A DNA stretch of 64,000 nucleotides from Mycobacterium sp. D16Q13 (GCF_002013375.1 NZ_MAEW01000010.1:1-64000), one strand, 5' to 3'; counted from the stretch's first letter, positions 9,623 to 18,556 are shown. A program made the numbers and translations. Notes: generated by a model not told the origin, from the sequence alone.

Positions 9623-9678
9623 GAGCGCGCACTCAGGTGCTCCAATCCTCGCGGATCGGCGGGCCTGAGCGCGCGCTC
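9623..9678. terminator. bidirectional hairpin terminator between bagB and whiB4
   Basis: Arms 9623-9637 and 9664-9678 pair over 15 positions (14 Watson-Crick and one G-T). It lies between the convergent ends of bagB and whiB4 and has no long T run, as is usual in mycobacteria. Confidence 0.75.
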
Positions 9679-9689
9679 GGCGCTAAGTG

Positions 9690-10028
9690 TTAGACGGCGC
9701 TCTTGTGCTTGCGCTGCGCGGCGAAGAAGTCCGCCCAGGACTCGACCTCGGGGTGAGCTTTGAGCATCGCGCGGCGCTGCCGTTCGGTCAGTCCGCCCCA
9801 TACGCCGAATTCCACCCGGTTATCCAGGGCGTCGGCACCACATTCCATCATCACCGGGCAATGCCGGCAGATGACTGCGGCCTTGCGCTGTGCCGCTCCG
9901 CGGACGAACAACTCGTCAGGGTCGCCTTGTCTGCATCTGGCCTGCGAAACCCAGGCAATGCGTGCTTCTCCACCATCGATCGATCCCACTGTATGTAAAG
10001 CACTCATGGCAGGCCTTGAAGCTGACAC
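9690..10028 (-). CDS. whiB4: WhiB4 iron-sulfur redox regulator
   Basis: A 112-residue WhiB protein. Four cluster cysteines are present (C32, C54, C57, C63; C-X2-C-X5-C) followed by the beta-turn GVWGG and a basic C-terminus (QRKHK) for DNA binding. WhiB4 (Rv3681c) responds to oxygen and nitric oxide through its [4Fe-4S] cluster and controls antioxidant and beta-lactam-response genes. The start is either GTG 10028 or ATG 10007. It is divergent from ponA2, with a palindrome-rich 230-base interval between them, and its M. tuberculosis location is the same. Confidence 0.95.
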   Translation of the reverse strand: MSASRPAMSALHTVGSIDGGEARIAWVSQARCRQGDPDELFVRGAAQRKAAVICRHCPVMMECGADALDNRVEFGVWGGLTERQRRAMLKAHPEVESWADFFAAQRKHKSAV

Positions 10029-10083
10029 GGGTTATCCCTTCTGTCACTAGTGGCCCACAAGAGGCGTGGGCCACAGTCCGCTC

Positions 10084-10105
10084 GGTGTGTAACTTGAATC
10101 ACACC
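10084..10105. promoter_or_regulatory. palindromic candidate operator in whiB4-ponA2 intergenic region
   Basis: GGTGTG (10084-10089) and CACACC (10100-10105) form a perfect inverted repeat with a 10-base spacer, and the right half also overlaps TCAC-ACC-GTGA. The half-sites resemble Crp sites (GTG...CAC), but the spacing is two bases longer than the usual eight, so a different regulator is equally possible. Confidence 0.35.
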
Positions 10106-10253
10106 GTGAGATCAAGCTAGTGGTCAGGGATCTCCAACGCAACACCTGATCCGAATTTTTTGGGACGGTTGTGCCGACAACGTCTTTTCATCGCCCTTTC
10201 GGAGCCCCGCGTTACCGATCAACTACCCGCAGACACCCCCCTGGGACGCCAGT

Positions 10254-10259
10254 TACCCT
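10254..10259 (+). promoter_or_regulatory. -10 element for leaderless ponA2 transcript
   Basis: TACCCT (TANNNT) is followed by exactly six bases and then the ATG at 10266. This places transcription start on that ATG and supports it over the in-frame GTG at 10260. Confidence 0.5.
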
Positions 10260-10265
10260 GTGCGT

Positions 10266-12686
10266 ATGTCAGAACGCCCGCCCGAGACGGTGACCCTCGC
10301 CAAGCTCGCGGGCTGCGGGCTTATCGCGGCGGTGGTCTTGGCCGGGCTGATGTTCCCCCTTGCGGGCGGATTCGGGCTCGCATCCAATCGGGCATCCGAT
10401 GTGGTGGCCAACGGCTCCACCCAGCTGCTCGAGGGTGAGGTACCCGCGGTCACCACGGTCGAGGACGCCAGGGGCAACAAGATTGCGTACCTCTACACAC
10501 AGCGGCGTTTCGAGGTGCCCGCCGACCAGATTGCCGACACCATCAAGCTGGCTCTGCTGTCCATCGAGGACAAAAGGTTCACCTCGCATAACGGTGTCGA
10601 CTGGAAGGGCACGCTGGGCGGTCTGGCCGGGTACGCCTCCGGCGACGAGGACACGCGCGGTGGTTCGACCATCGAGCAGCAGTATGTGAAGAACTACCAG
10701 CTGCTGGTGGTGGCCAAGACCGACGCCGAACGCAAGGCAGCCATCGAGACCACCCCCGCGCGCAAGCTGCGCGAGATCCGGATGGCGCTGCGGCTGGACC
10801 GCACCTTTACCAAGCAGGAGATCCTGACCCGGTACCTGAACCTGGTGTCCTTCGGTAACAACTCCTTCGGCGTGCAGGACGCCGCACAGACCTACTTCGG
10901 GGTCGACGCCAAGGACCTGAACTGGCAGCAGGCGGCGCTGTTGGCGGGCATGGTGCAGTCCACCTCCGGGCTGAATCCCTACGTCAATCCCGAGCGCGCG
11001 CTGGCGCGCCGCAACCTGGTGCTCGACACCATGATCGCCAACGCCCCCGAGAAGAAGGCCGAACTCGTGGCCGCCAGGGCACAGCCCCTGGGTGTACTGC
11101 CCCAGCCCAACGAACTGCCACGCGGTTGTATCGCCGCCGGTGACCGTGCGTTCTTCTGCGATTACGTGCTCGACTACCTGGCCAAGTCCGGGATCAGCAA
11201 GGACCAGGTGATGAAGGGCGGCTACCTCATCCGCACCACCCTGGACCCCGACGTGCAGAACTCGGTGAAACAGGCGGTCTCGCACGTCGCCGATCCGGGC
11301 CTCAACGGCGTTGCCGACGTCATGAGCGTCATCAAACCCGGGCAGACTAGCCACCCCATCCTGGCGATGGCCTCGAGTCGCACCTACGGTCTGGATGGCG
11401 CGACCAACGAGACCATGCAGCCGCAGCCGTTCTCGCTTGTCGGCGACGGCGCCGGCTCGATCTTCAAGATCTTCACGATCGCCGCGGCCATGGATATGGG
11501 CATGGGTATCAACACCGTGCTCGACGTGCCGCCCACCTTTGCGGCCAAGGGCCTCGGCAGCAGCGATGGCACCAAGGGCTGCCCCAAGGACACCTGGTGC
11601 GTCAAAAACGTCGGCAACTACCGCGGGCAGATGAGCGTGACCGACGCCCTGGCGACCTCACCAAACACCGCCTTCGCCAAGCTTATTCAGTCGATCGGCG
11701 TGTCCAAGGCGGTCGATATGGCCGTGAAGCTGGGCATGCGTTCCTACGCGCAGGCGGGCACCGCCAAACCCTATGATCCCGAGGGCGACGAGAGCCTGGC
11801 CGACTACATCAAGAAGTACAACCTGGGCTCGTTCACGCTGGGCCCCATCCAGGTCAATGCCCTCGAACTGTCCAATGTGGCAGCCACTTTGGCCTCGGGC
11901 GGCAAGTGGTGCCCGCCCAATCCCATCGACAAGGTCTTCGACCGCCACGGCAAAGAGGTGCCGACGACCACCGAGTCGTGCGAGCAGGTGGTGCCCACCG
12001 GATTGGCCAACACTCTCGCGAACGCCCTGAGCAAGGACGACCAGCCCGGCGGCACCGCCGCAGGCTCGGCAGGTTCGGTCGGCTGGGGCCTGCCGTTGTC
12101 CAGTAAGACGGGAACCACTGAGGCACATCGGTCTTCGGCGTTTCTGGGCTTTACCAACAACTTGGCCGGGGCGAGCTACATCTTCGATGACTCCACCAGC
12201 CCGGGCGATCTGTGTTCGTTCCCGCTGCGCAAGTGCGGCGACGGAAACCTGTACGGCGGCAACGAGCCGGCACGGGCCTGGTTCGAGGCCATGAAGCCGA
12301 TTGCCGAGAACTACGGCCCCACTGCCCTACCGCCCACTGAACCGCGGTATGTCGAAGGAGGCCCGGGCTCCAAGGTGCCCAGCATCAATGGGTTGCGCGA
12401 GAGCGAGGCGCGTGACGCCCTCAAGAAGGCCGGCTTCAAGGTGGCAGATCAGGCCAGCGTCGTGAACAGCACCGCGCCGTTCAACGAGGTCGTGGGCACC
12501 AGCCCGTCCGGGACCACCATCCCCGGCTCCACCATCACCATCTTGTTGAGTAACGGCATCCCGCCGGCGCCGCCGCCGATCGTCATTCCGGGCTTTGGCG
12601 GCCCACCAGGTGAGATGACCACCACGGTCGTCAACATTCCCGGCTTGCCGCCGATCACCGTGCCGGTGCTCGCGCCGCCCCCGTGA
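10266..12686 (+). CDS. ponA2: class A penicillin-binding protein PonA2
   Basis: An 806-residue bifunctional peptidoglycan synthase. After a short cytoplasmic tail and one membrane helix (LIAAVVLAGLMFPLAGGFGL) comes the GT51 glycosyltransferase with its catalytic glutamate in SIEDKRFTSHNGVD and the GGSTIEQQ motif. The transpeptidase domain has GSIFKIFT (SXXK), TSPNTAF (SXN) and SSKTGTTE (KTG). One PASTA repeat follows (about 698-762) and then a Pro-rich tail. The first ATG at 10266 is preferred. PonA2 (Rv3682) is non-essential in rich growth but needed under stress and starvation. Confidence 0.95.
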   Translation: MSERPPETVTLAKLAGCGLIAAVVLAGLMFPLAGGFGLASNRASDVVANGSTQLLEGEVPAVTTVEDARGNKIAYLYTQRRFEVPADQIADTIKLALLSIEDKRFTSHNGVDWKGTLGGLAGYASGDEDTRGGSTIEQQYVKNYQLLVVAKTDAERKAAIETTPARKLREIRMALRLDRTFTKQEILTRYLNLVSFGNNSFGVQDAAQTYFGVDAKDLNWQQAALLAGMVQSTSGLNPYVNPERALARRNLVLDTMIANAPEKKAELVAARAQPLGVLPQPNELPRGCIAAGDRAFFCDYVLDYLAKSGISKDQVMKGGYLIRTTLDPDVQNSVKQAVSHVADPGLNGVADVMSVIKPGQTSHPILAMASSRTYGLDGATNETMQPQPFSLVGDGAGSIFKIFTIAAAMDMGMGINTVLDVPPTFAAKGLGSSDGTKGCPKDTWCVKNVGNYRGQMSVTDALATSPNTAFAKLIQSIGVSKAVDMAVKLGMRSYAQAGTAKPYDPEGDESLADYIKKYNLGSFTLGPIQVNALELSNVAATLASGGKWCPPNPIDKVFDRHGKEVPTTTESCEQVVPTGLANTLANALSKDDQPGGTAAGSAGSVGWGLPLSSKTGTTEAHRSSAFLGFTNNLAGASYIFDDSTSPGDLCSFPLRKCGDGNLYGGNEPARAWFEAMKPIAENYGPTALPPTEPRYVEGGPGSKVPSINGLRESEARDALKKAGFKVADQASVVNSTAPFNEVVGTSPSGTTIPGSTITILLSNGIPPAPPPIVIPGFGGPPGEMTTTVVNIPGLPPITVPVLAPPP

Positions 12687-12779
12687 TCTAGCGCGCGGGG
12701 GATCATCCACGACGAGAAATTCGCCACGTTTCGCGCCGGTGATCAGGGGCCACTCAGCTTTCGGAGTTACTCTCGGATG

Positions 12780-13742
12780 ATGAACACGTCGTTCAACACG
12801 GTTATCAAGCGGGCCGCGGCGTACTCGGCAGGTTCGGCCGCGCTTGGTATCGGGTACGCCTCGATCATCGAACGCAACGCGTTCACCATCCGTGAAGCGA
12901 CGATGGATGTACTCGATCCCGGCGCCTCCCCGCTGCGCGTGCTGCACATCAGCGACATCCATATGCGGCCCGGTCAGCGCCTCAAACAGGCCTGGTTGCG
13001 CGAGCTCGCGCAATGGCAGCCGGACCTGGTGATCAACACCGGCGACAACCTGGCCCACCCCAGAGCGGTGTCCTCGGTTGTCCAGGCACTCGGTGATTTG
13101 CTGTCGATCCCGGGGCTTTTCGTCTTCGGAAGCAACGACTACTTCGGCCCGCGGCTGAAGAATCCGGCCAAGTACCTCTACAAGAGCGACGAGCGCACGC
13201 ACGGCGAACCACTGCCGTGGCAGGATCTGCGCGCCGCGTTCACCGAGCGTGGCTGGCACGACATGACCCACACTCGTCACGAGCTGGAGGTCGCCGGGGT
13301 GCGGATCGCGGCTGCTGGCGTAGACGACCCACATCTGCACCGGGACCGCTACGACACCATCGCCGGAATGCCGAATCCGCTGGCCACTCTGCGACTCGGC
13401 CTGACTCATTCGCCAGAGCCGCGAGTGCTGGATCGCTTCGCCGAGGATGGCTACCAGCTGGTGATGGCCGGCCACACTCACGGCGGCCAACTGTGCCTGC
13501 CGTTCTACGGTGCCATCGTCACCAACTGCGAGCTGGATCGGTCCCGGGTGAAAGGCCCGTCGCAGTGGGGTTCGCACATGCAGCTGCACGTGTCGGCGGG
13601 TATCGGGACATCACCGTTCGCGCCCATGCGGTTCTTCTGCCGCCCGGAGGCGACGCTGCTGACACTGGTGCCCGCACGCATCCGCGGCCAAGGGGCGGAC
13701 GCCGAATCCGGCGACCGGCTGCCCAGCGCCACCGCGCAGTGA
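12780..13742 (+). CDS. metallophosphoesterase (Rv3683-like)
   Basis: About 320 residues. All calcineurin-like motifs are visible: ISDIHM (D and H ligands), NTGDN, GSNDYFG and GHTHGGQ. A hydrophobic N-terminal stretch ([19 protein letters not shown]) may anchor it. A TACTCT -10-like hexamer at 12768-12773 sits six bases before the ATG at 12780, favouring this second of two adjacent ATGs (the other is 12777) in a leaderless transcript. The family includes YkuE/YaeI-like phosphodiesterases; the substrate is unknown. Followed one base later by the PLP-enzyme gene. Confidence 0.9.
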   Translation: MNTSFNTVIKRAAAYSAGSAALGIGYASIIERNAFTIREATMDVLDPGASPLRVLHISDIHMRPGQRLKQAWLRELAQWQPDLVINTGDNLAHPRAVSSVVQALGDLLSIPGLFVFGSNDYFGPRLKNPAKYLYKSDERTHGEPLPWQDLRAAFTERGWHDMTHTRHELEVAGVRIAAAGVDDPHLHRDRYDTIAGMPNPLATLRLGLTHSPEPRVLDRFAEDGYQLVMAGHTHGGQLCLPFYGAIVTNCELDRSRVKGPSQWGSHMQLHVSAGIGTSPFAPMRFFCRPEATLLTLVPARIRGQGADAESGDRLPSATAQ

Positions 13743-13743
13743 C

Positions 13744-14814
13744 GTGAGCCGTGCGTGGGCCGATAACGCGGTCCGGTTGATCGAGGCGGACGCCCGCCGT
13801 AGCGCCGACACCCACTTGCTGCGATATCCGTTGCCTGCGGCCTGGGCCGACACCGTGGATGTGCAGCTGTATCTCAAGGACGAGTCCACGCACATCACCG
13901 GGAGCCTCAAACATCGTTTAGCGCGTTCACTTTTCCTGTACTCGCTATGCAACGGGTTCATCAGGGAAGGCACCACGATCGTGGAGGCCTCCTCCGGTTC
14001 GACCGCCGTCTCCGAGGCCTATTTCGCGCAACTGCTGGGGTTGCCGTTCATCGCGGTGATGACCGCCTCGACGAGCCCCAGCAAGATCGCCTTGATCGAG
14101 TCTCAGGGTGGCCGTTGCCATTTCGTCGATGAGGCACAGCAGGTGTACGCCGAGGCACAGCGACTCGCCGACGAGACCGGCGGACACTATCTGGACCAGT
14201 TCACCAACGCCGAACGAGCGACCGACTGGCGCGGCAACAACAACATCGCCGAATCGATCTTCAACCAGATGCATCACGAAAAACACCCGCTGCCAACGTG
14301 GATCGTGGTCGGCGCGGGCACCGGCGGCACCAGCGCGACCATCGGGCGGTACATCCGGTACCGGCGCTACCCCACCCAATTGTGCGTGGTGGATCCCGAC
14401 AACTCGGCCTTCTACCCGTCATACATAGCGGGACATGAAGTGGTGACAGGTATTTCGTCGCGCATCGAGGGCATCGGACGCCCCCGGGTGGAATCCTCGT
14501 TCCTGCCGACCGTGGTGGACCGCATGGAACAGGTACCCGATGCCGCTTCGGTGGCGGTGATGAGACACGCCAGCAGAGTGCTGGGCCGTCGAGTGGGGGC
14601 GTCGACGGGAACCAACCTCTGCGGCGCGTTCCGGCTCATTTCTGAGATGGCACGTGATGGTGTCCCCGGGTCAGTGGTGACACTGCTGGCCGACACCGGC
14701 GATCGGTATGCCGACACCTATTTCAACGACGGCTGGGTCGCCGAGCAGGGCTTCGATCTAAAGGAGCCGTCACAGCGTCTGGCCGAGTTCGAGGACACCG
14801 GCCGGTGGGGTTAG
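13744..14814 (+). CDS. cds1: PLP-dependent cysteine synthase/desulfhydrase family (Cds1-like, Rv3684)
   Basis: A 356-residue fold-type II PLP enzyme. The Schiff-base lysine is in [12 protein letters not shown] (about K57), followed by the substrate loop [12 protein letters not shown], and the phosphate-binding glycine loop GAGTGGTSA (about 190). In M. tuberculosis Rv3684 (Cds1) was reported to degrade cysteine with release of H2S, ammonia and pyruvate. GTG start one base after the phosphoesterase stop. The last backbone gene before tRNA-Pro. Whether this copy is a synthase or desulfhydrase cannot be decided from sequence alone. Confidence 0.88.
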   Translation: MSRAWADNAVRLIEADARRSADTHLLRYPLPAAWADTVDVQLYLKDESTHITGSLKHRLARSLFLYSLCNGFIREGTTIVEASSGSTAVSEAYFAQLLGLPFIAVMTASTSPSKIALIESQGGRCHFVDEAQQVYAEAQRLADETGGHYLDQFTNAERATDWRGNNNIAESIFNQMHHEKHPLPTWIVVGAGTGGTSATIGRYIRYRRYPTQLCVVDPDNSAFYPSYIAGHEVVTGISSRIEGIGRPRVESSFLPTVVDRMEQVPDAASVAVMRHASRVLGRRVGASTGTNLCGAFRLISEMARDGVPGSVVTLLADTGDRYADTYFNDGWVAEQGFDLKEPSQRLAEFEDTGRWG

Positions 14815-14819
14815 GCCAG

Positions 14820-14835
14820 GCGACGTAATCGTCGC
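14820..14835 (+). terminator. short hairpin after cds1
   Basis: GCGACG (14820-14825) and CGTCGC (14830-14835) form a perfect 6-base stem with a TAAT loop, five bases after the cds1 stop codon. Confidence 0.5.
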
Positions 14836-14898
14836 TACGCCGGGACGCGTAGGCGAACTGCCGCCCCTGGGCCGATCGTCTCCGCACGGCGCCGCCGA

Positions 14899-15000
14899 AC
14901 CGGGCGTCGGGGCGAGCGCACCTTGGGGGATGTCTACGCCCGAGGCGAGATCACCGAGGCCGAGTACCGGGACCGTCTGACGGTGCTGCGCGGGCGCCCG
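14899..15000 (+). pseudogene. SHOCT-domain remnant
   Basis: The plus-strand frame through here reads GDVYARGEITEAEYRDRLTV plus LRGR, which matches the C-terminal SHOCT motif (short helical domain found at the end of many actinobacterial membrane proteins). No start codon other than TTG and no membrane segment precede it; the upstream frame is arginine-rich and uninformative. The frame runs on into the tRNA gene. It is probably the tail of a gene lost when the region next to the tRNA was rearranged. Confidence 0.4.
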
Positions 15001-15093
15001 GCGATAACGGCACGTCACACCCGCTTTGGGACCCTCGATTCAACGCATTCGCGACCGATGGCCTCGATGCGATACCCTTGCAAGGCTTCAAAG

Positions 15094-15167
<74 letters not shown>

Positions 15168-15186
15168 CTCGTTGGTTGAGACGACA

Positions 15187-15226
15187 GCAAGGCGCTGACC
15201 TGGGATTTCCTGGGTTAGCGCCTTGC
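15187..15226 (+). terminator. hairpin terminator after tRNA-Pro
   Basis: Arms 15187-15200 and 15213-15226 (GCAAGGCGCTGACC with GGTTAGCGCCTTGC) pair over 14 positions with one G-T, then TTGTATCTAT. It lies 19 bases beyond the tRNA. Confidence 0.75.
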
Positions 15227-15354
15227 TTGTATCTATGGTCGAAAGCCGCGCAGAATGCCCCGTTAAACACAGGCTAAACACGACAATGGGTTCAGTCCTC
15301 GAAAGGCTTCGGAGTGAGAGCCGCCGCGCGAGCTGAGTGGAGCCGTCCAACTAC

Positions 15355-15492
15355 CTACGCGAGGTCCGAGTCGAATAGGTGCCGCGCGTACCGATCCAGC
15401 GTCATCGCCGCAGAGCTGATGACCAAGCGTCCTCTGCAGACCCTTCACGTTTGTCACCGATTACACGGCTAGGACGCTGCTGTGTGCCGTAA
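15355..15492 (-). pseudogene. degraded C-terminus of a tyrosine integrase
   Basis: On the minus strand three frames in succession spell the conserved end of a phage-type tyrosine recombinase: LRHTAAS, then (one-base loss) LAV-stop-SVTNVKGLQRTLGH, then (second shift) SSAAMTLDRYARHLFDSDLA and a stop. The R of LRHT, the H of LGH and the nucleophile tyrosine of DRY are all recognisable. There are two frameshifts and one TAA, and everything upstream is unrecognisable, so it cannot be functional. Its 3' end lies 188 bases from tRNA-Pro, a classic int-att arrangement. Confidence 0.8.
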
Positions 15493-15551
15493 CGCAAGCA
15501 GGGGCGCACGGTAGTCCCTGATGGGGACAACATGCTCCGTGACGCCTCGGG

Positions 15552-16409
15552 CTAGATGTTCGTCGGGGGCTCGGCAATGGACTCCAAGAAGTGCTCGATC
15601 ACCGCGTTCCTGCTGGCGACGGGAGGCACCTGCTTGAAGTGCTTCGCGACCTGCGTCTTGAGTTGGGCGGAGGTCTTTTCGTTAGCCTTGAGTGATGCAC
15701 TGCTGCGCCCTGTGTGGAGGGTGTCCCACTCTGATTGACTTCCAGGCGCACGCCCTGCTCCAGGGTTGTGGTTGCCGAAGCCATGAACTGGCTCAATCCC
15801 GTTCCCCTTGTTCCACACGGGCTTGAAATAGCGGATCAGCTCAAGCTCAGCGGGAGACTCCCAGCCCGATGCGACCACCAGAAATCGGAAACTGAATTCC
15901 GCGATGTCGAGGTTGCCGACCGCGCTGTTGATCGACAACTTGTGGTCCCGAAGTCGAGCCATGAGCACGTTGTCCTGTTCGATGACCGTGATGGCACCGT
16001 CGGGAGGCGAGGACTTGCCCACGTAGATCGGGCTCGCGGAGCCGCTGATCGGCGCATACAACGGAGACTTCCCCGAGTAATAGAGCGCGTAGATCCCAGA
16101 CCCGTAAATGGATGTGTCGAGGTCGGCAAGTGGCGTCGGTTTTTGAGCCACCAGCGCCAAAGCGGCCACCCTGCCGAACACTCGCGTGTCAGATGGGTCG
16201 AAAACGGCAGGCGGGAGTTGCCTCGGATGCAGTGTTGGCCGAAGGTGAGTTCGCAGATCAGATGCTGCGGCTTTAACCTCAGCGCGCTGCCCTGGGGTGA
16301 GGGAGCGCCCCACGAGTTTGTCGACGGTCTGGCGGACGGTCGCAATCCCCGCCAGGAGGTCAGCGACATCCTTCTTCACTGTCACATCCCCGACACTAGA
16401 GGTGACCAT
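15552..16409 (-). CDS. Eco29kI-family GIY-YIG restriction endonuclease, long form
   Basis: A 285-residue protein whose residues 100-235 match the Eco29kI family: GIY (105-107), YVG (129-131), R152 and H156 in the R-X3-H spacing, E190 and N200, then the family block HGFGNHNPGAGR and SEWDTLHTGR. All catalytic positions known from Eco29kI are kept, so it looks active. Eco29kI cuts CCGCGG; the same site is only a guess here. It has an extra N-terminal domain of about 95 residues and a C-terminal tail absent from the shorter neighbour. It lies 277 bases downstream of that neighbour on the same strand. Confidence 0.85.
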   Translation of the reverse strand: MVTSSVGDVTVKKDVADLLAGIATVRQTVDKLVGRSLTPGQRAEVKAAASDLRTHLRPTLHPRQLPPAVFDPSDTRVFGRVAALALVAQKPTPLADLDTSIYGSGIYALYYSGKSPLYAPISGSASPIYVGKSSPPDGAITVIEQDNVLMARLRDHKLSINSAVGNLDIAEFSFRFLVVASGWESPAELELIRYFKPVWNKGNGIEPVHGFGNHNPGAGRAPGSQSEWDTLHTGRSSASLKANEKTSAQLKTQVAKHFKQVPPVASRNAVIEHFLESIAEPPTNI

Positions 16410-16423
16410 GCGACCATCGACAG

Positions 16424-16672
16424 ATGGGGGATGTAGCTGAGCCCGAGGACACCGATGACGTCACTGCTCTGCCCGTGCGGTCCGAGAAGATCATGTCCGA
16501 CGCACGTGCTAGCTGGCGGGCGCTCCGCGATGGCGGCGTGATCACCGCCGAGCAAGGCTGGGAGATGGTCAGACAGCAGTGGGACGATGCGCAGTGTCCT
16601 TGGGACCCACGCCACCCCGAATGCGGATGGGCCAAGAACACGAGCCAGGACCAAATGAGCGGGCATCAATAA
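16424..16672 (+). CDS. hypothetical 82-residue acidic protein inside the RM island
   Basis: An ATG at 16424 opens an 82-codon frame, divergent from the long endonuclease (14 bases between starts) and convergent with the short one. The product is acidic, with a helix-like middle ([20 protein letters not shown]) and a C-terminal CPWDPRHPECGW containing two cysteines. There is no helix-turn-helix, so it does not look like a restriction control protein. I do not recognise a family; coding is supported only by an open frame of ordinary composition that fills the gap. Confidence 0.45.
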   Translation: MGDVAEPEDTDDVTALPVRSEKIMSDARASWRALRDGGVITAEQGWEMVRQQWDDAQCPWDPRHPECGWAKNTSQDQMSGHQ

Positions 16673-16686
16673 AAATGCGGTACTGA

Positions 16687-17289
16687 TTACAAGCGCGAGC
16701 GAAGATACTGCGTCACTTCCTGTCCGATATGTTCGGGCAAATCGGCCCGTTCAGGGTACTTGTCTGCCCATGGACGCCCAGGGTGGAGCGTGTCCCACGC
16801 CGACCTCTTGCCATTAATTCGTCCGCTGCCAGGGTCATGATTTCCAAAGCCATCCAGCACGGCATTCCAAACCGGTTTATAGCGCCGAAGCATCGCAGAT
16901 TCGCCTAAAGCAATCCAGATATCCTCCACGATGAGCCATCGCACCGCGAAGTCCGCGATGTCGATGTTACGGGCAGCCCGCACGCTCGACGCATGCTCAC
17001 GGATTCTGTCTGCTAACGCCTTGGTGCTTGAGTGATCAGCCGACTCTAAACCACGTCGCCCACCTTTAGGCACCGCCTTGCCAACGTAGATAGGAATTCG
17101 AGAATTCTGTTTGTTCAAACAGGACATTTCCTGGTACAACTCAAATTCCCCAGAATAGTAGATCGCATATATGCCAGCTCCCACAAATCGTTTGACTGAA
17201 TCGAGAGACTCGGGCTCCATCTCTTCGATTCTCGTCACAATCGATTGCGCCAAATTCTCCATACCGAGAGGATTGAACGGAGCAGTCAT
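16687..17289 (-). CDS. Eco29kI-family GIY-YIG restriction endonuclease, short form
   Basis: A 200-residue protein close in length to Eco29kI itself (about 214). Catalytic residues are all present: GIY (39-41), YVG (68-70), R95-X3-H99, E130, N142, followed by GFGNHDPGSGR and SAWDTLHPGR. Its ATG overlaps the methyltransferase stop by 4 bases (ATGA), the normal coupling for an RM pair. This is therefore the better candidate for the cognate nuclease of the methyltransferase, with the longer downstream copy as a second nuclease. Confidence 0.88.
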   Translation of the reverse strand: MTAPFNPLGMENLAQSIVTRIEEMEPESLDSVKRFVGAGIYAIYYSGEFELYQEMSCLNKQNSRIPIYVGKAVPKGGRRGLESADHSSTKALADRIREHASSVRAARNIDIADFAVRWLIVEDIWIALGESAMLRRYKPVWNAVLDGFGNHDPGSGRINGKRSAWDTLHPGRPWADKYPERADLPEHIGQEVTQYLRSRL

Positions 17290-18467
17290 GCCGTGGCCTC
17301 CTTGCGACTACTTCGAGTGCGCCTAGCCCGAATGGACGCCAAATCGAGATGCTCGCGGACTGAGAACGCGACAGTCTCTGCTAGTAGCACCGGAACCGCG
17401 TTTCCCAACTGCCGCATCGCTTCACCCCAAGGACCGTGCAAGTGGTACCGATCAGGAAAGGTCTGCAGCCGTGCGGCCTCGCGAACGGTGAAGTAGCGAA
17501 CCGCCCCGTTGCTATCGCGAAGCATGTTCTCGCCCCCGGGCACTCCATGCACGCCAGCCTTCAGAGCCTTTGCTGGGGCATCTATGTAAGAGCCTGTGTG
17601 GCCCGGATAGGAACGGGCACCGGGCTGCAGCACATGGTTAAGAAAAGCGGAGCTCCCAGACTTGGTCGGTGCTGGTAAGTCGCTAATTGCGTCACGCACC
17701 GTCCGCCACGGCCGCAGAAGTGAATCCGTACGCACAGCCGAACGCACAGTAGGCACTCGGAACTTCTTGGCGACTCTGTGGCGATCCCAGTAGTCACCTC
17801 GCTCCTGCGCTGACCGCAATGAGGCTCCAGAATGCGTTGGTTCAGGAAAGCTCCACTCCGCGTCCACATCTGACCGAAATCCCACAAAGAACACGCGCCA
17901 CCGTTGTTGCGGTACTCCGTAATCAGCGGCGTTAACCAGAGTGGGAATCACCTTGTACTGGAGATCCGAACGTATCGACGTGTGTTCCGCCTGCAACCTC
18001 GCAAGATGTTCGCCCCACGACTCGCCTGGCCGACTGATTAGCTCCGGATGTTCAAGCCGAAGCTGGATGTAGGAGTAGTAGTCAGAGAAGGCGGACCGAG
18101 TTAACCCCCGAACGTTCTCAATAATGAACGCTCTAGGCCTTAACGCACGGATGACCTCGGCGGTAGCGGGAAACATGTCCCGCTTGTCATCGGCGGCACC
18201 TGCTTTGCCACCTGTGGAGAACGGTTGGCACGGTGGCCCTCCGCTCAGTAGGTCAACACCTTCCGGCACTTCCGACCAGTCGATGCTACGTACGTCACCC
18301 TCACGGACATCCATCCTTTGAACGAGGGGATGGCCCGCGTCTCGATTCTCACGCAATGTGTCGCACGCCCAGCGATCCCACTCAGCCACTAGCTCTGTCG
18401 TGAAGCCGGCCAGATGAGTTCCGAGAGCCAAGCCGCCGCCGCCCGCGAAAAGCTCGACACTGCGCAT
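17286..18467 (-). CDS. DNA (cytosine-5-)-methyltransferase of the Eco29kI-type RM system
   Basis: A 393-residue C5-methyltransferase. Motif I is ELFAGGGGLALG (5-16), motif IV GGPPCQPFS with the catalytic C80, motif VI ENVRG (117-121), motif VIII PQQRWRVFFVG, and motif X RQLGNAVP near the C-terminus. The variable region between motifs VIII and IX would set the target; CCGCGG is suggested only by the neighbouring nucleases. Transcribed first in the M-R-R order and divergent from vsr. Confidence 0.93.
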   Translation of the reverse strand: MRSVELFAGGGGLALGTHLAGFTTELVAEWDRWACDTLRENRDAGHPLVQRMDVREGDVRSIDWSEVPEGVDLLSGGPPCQPFSTGGKAGAADDKRDMFPATAEVIRALRPRAFIIENVRGLTRSAFSDYYSYIQLRLEHPELISRPGESWGEHLARLQAEHTSIRSDLQYKVIPTLVNAADYGVPQQRWRVFFVGFRSDVDAEWSFPEPTHSGASLRSAQERGDYWDRHRVAKKFRVPTVRSAVRTDSLLRPWRTVRDAISDLPAPTKSGSSAFLNHVLQPGARSYPGHTGSYIDAPAKALKAGVHGVPGGENMLRDSNGAVRYFTVREAARLQTFPDRYHLHGPWGEAMRQLGNAVPVLLAETVAFSVREHLDLASIRARRTRSSRKEATA

Positions 18468-18556
18468 TGCCGGATTCTATCCACGCAGGCCGACAACCCC
18501 TGCTCGACACGTTGACAAGTATCGACCACAACGGACACACCCGTCACACTGAGGAC

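Noticed and set aside
16610..16620. CGCCACCCCGA repeat of the tRNA-Pro 3' end as a possible attR
   Set aside because: Only 11 bases match, the flanks differ, and it lies inside an open frame between the two nuclease genes, so it is probably chance in GC-rich DNA.
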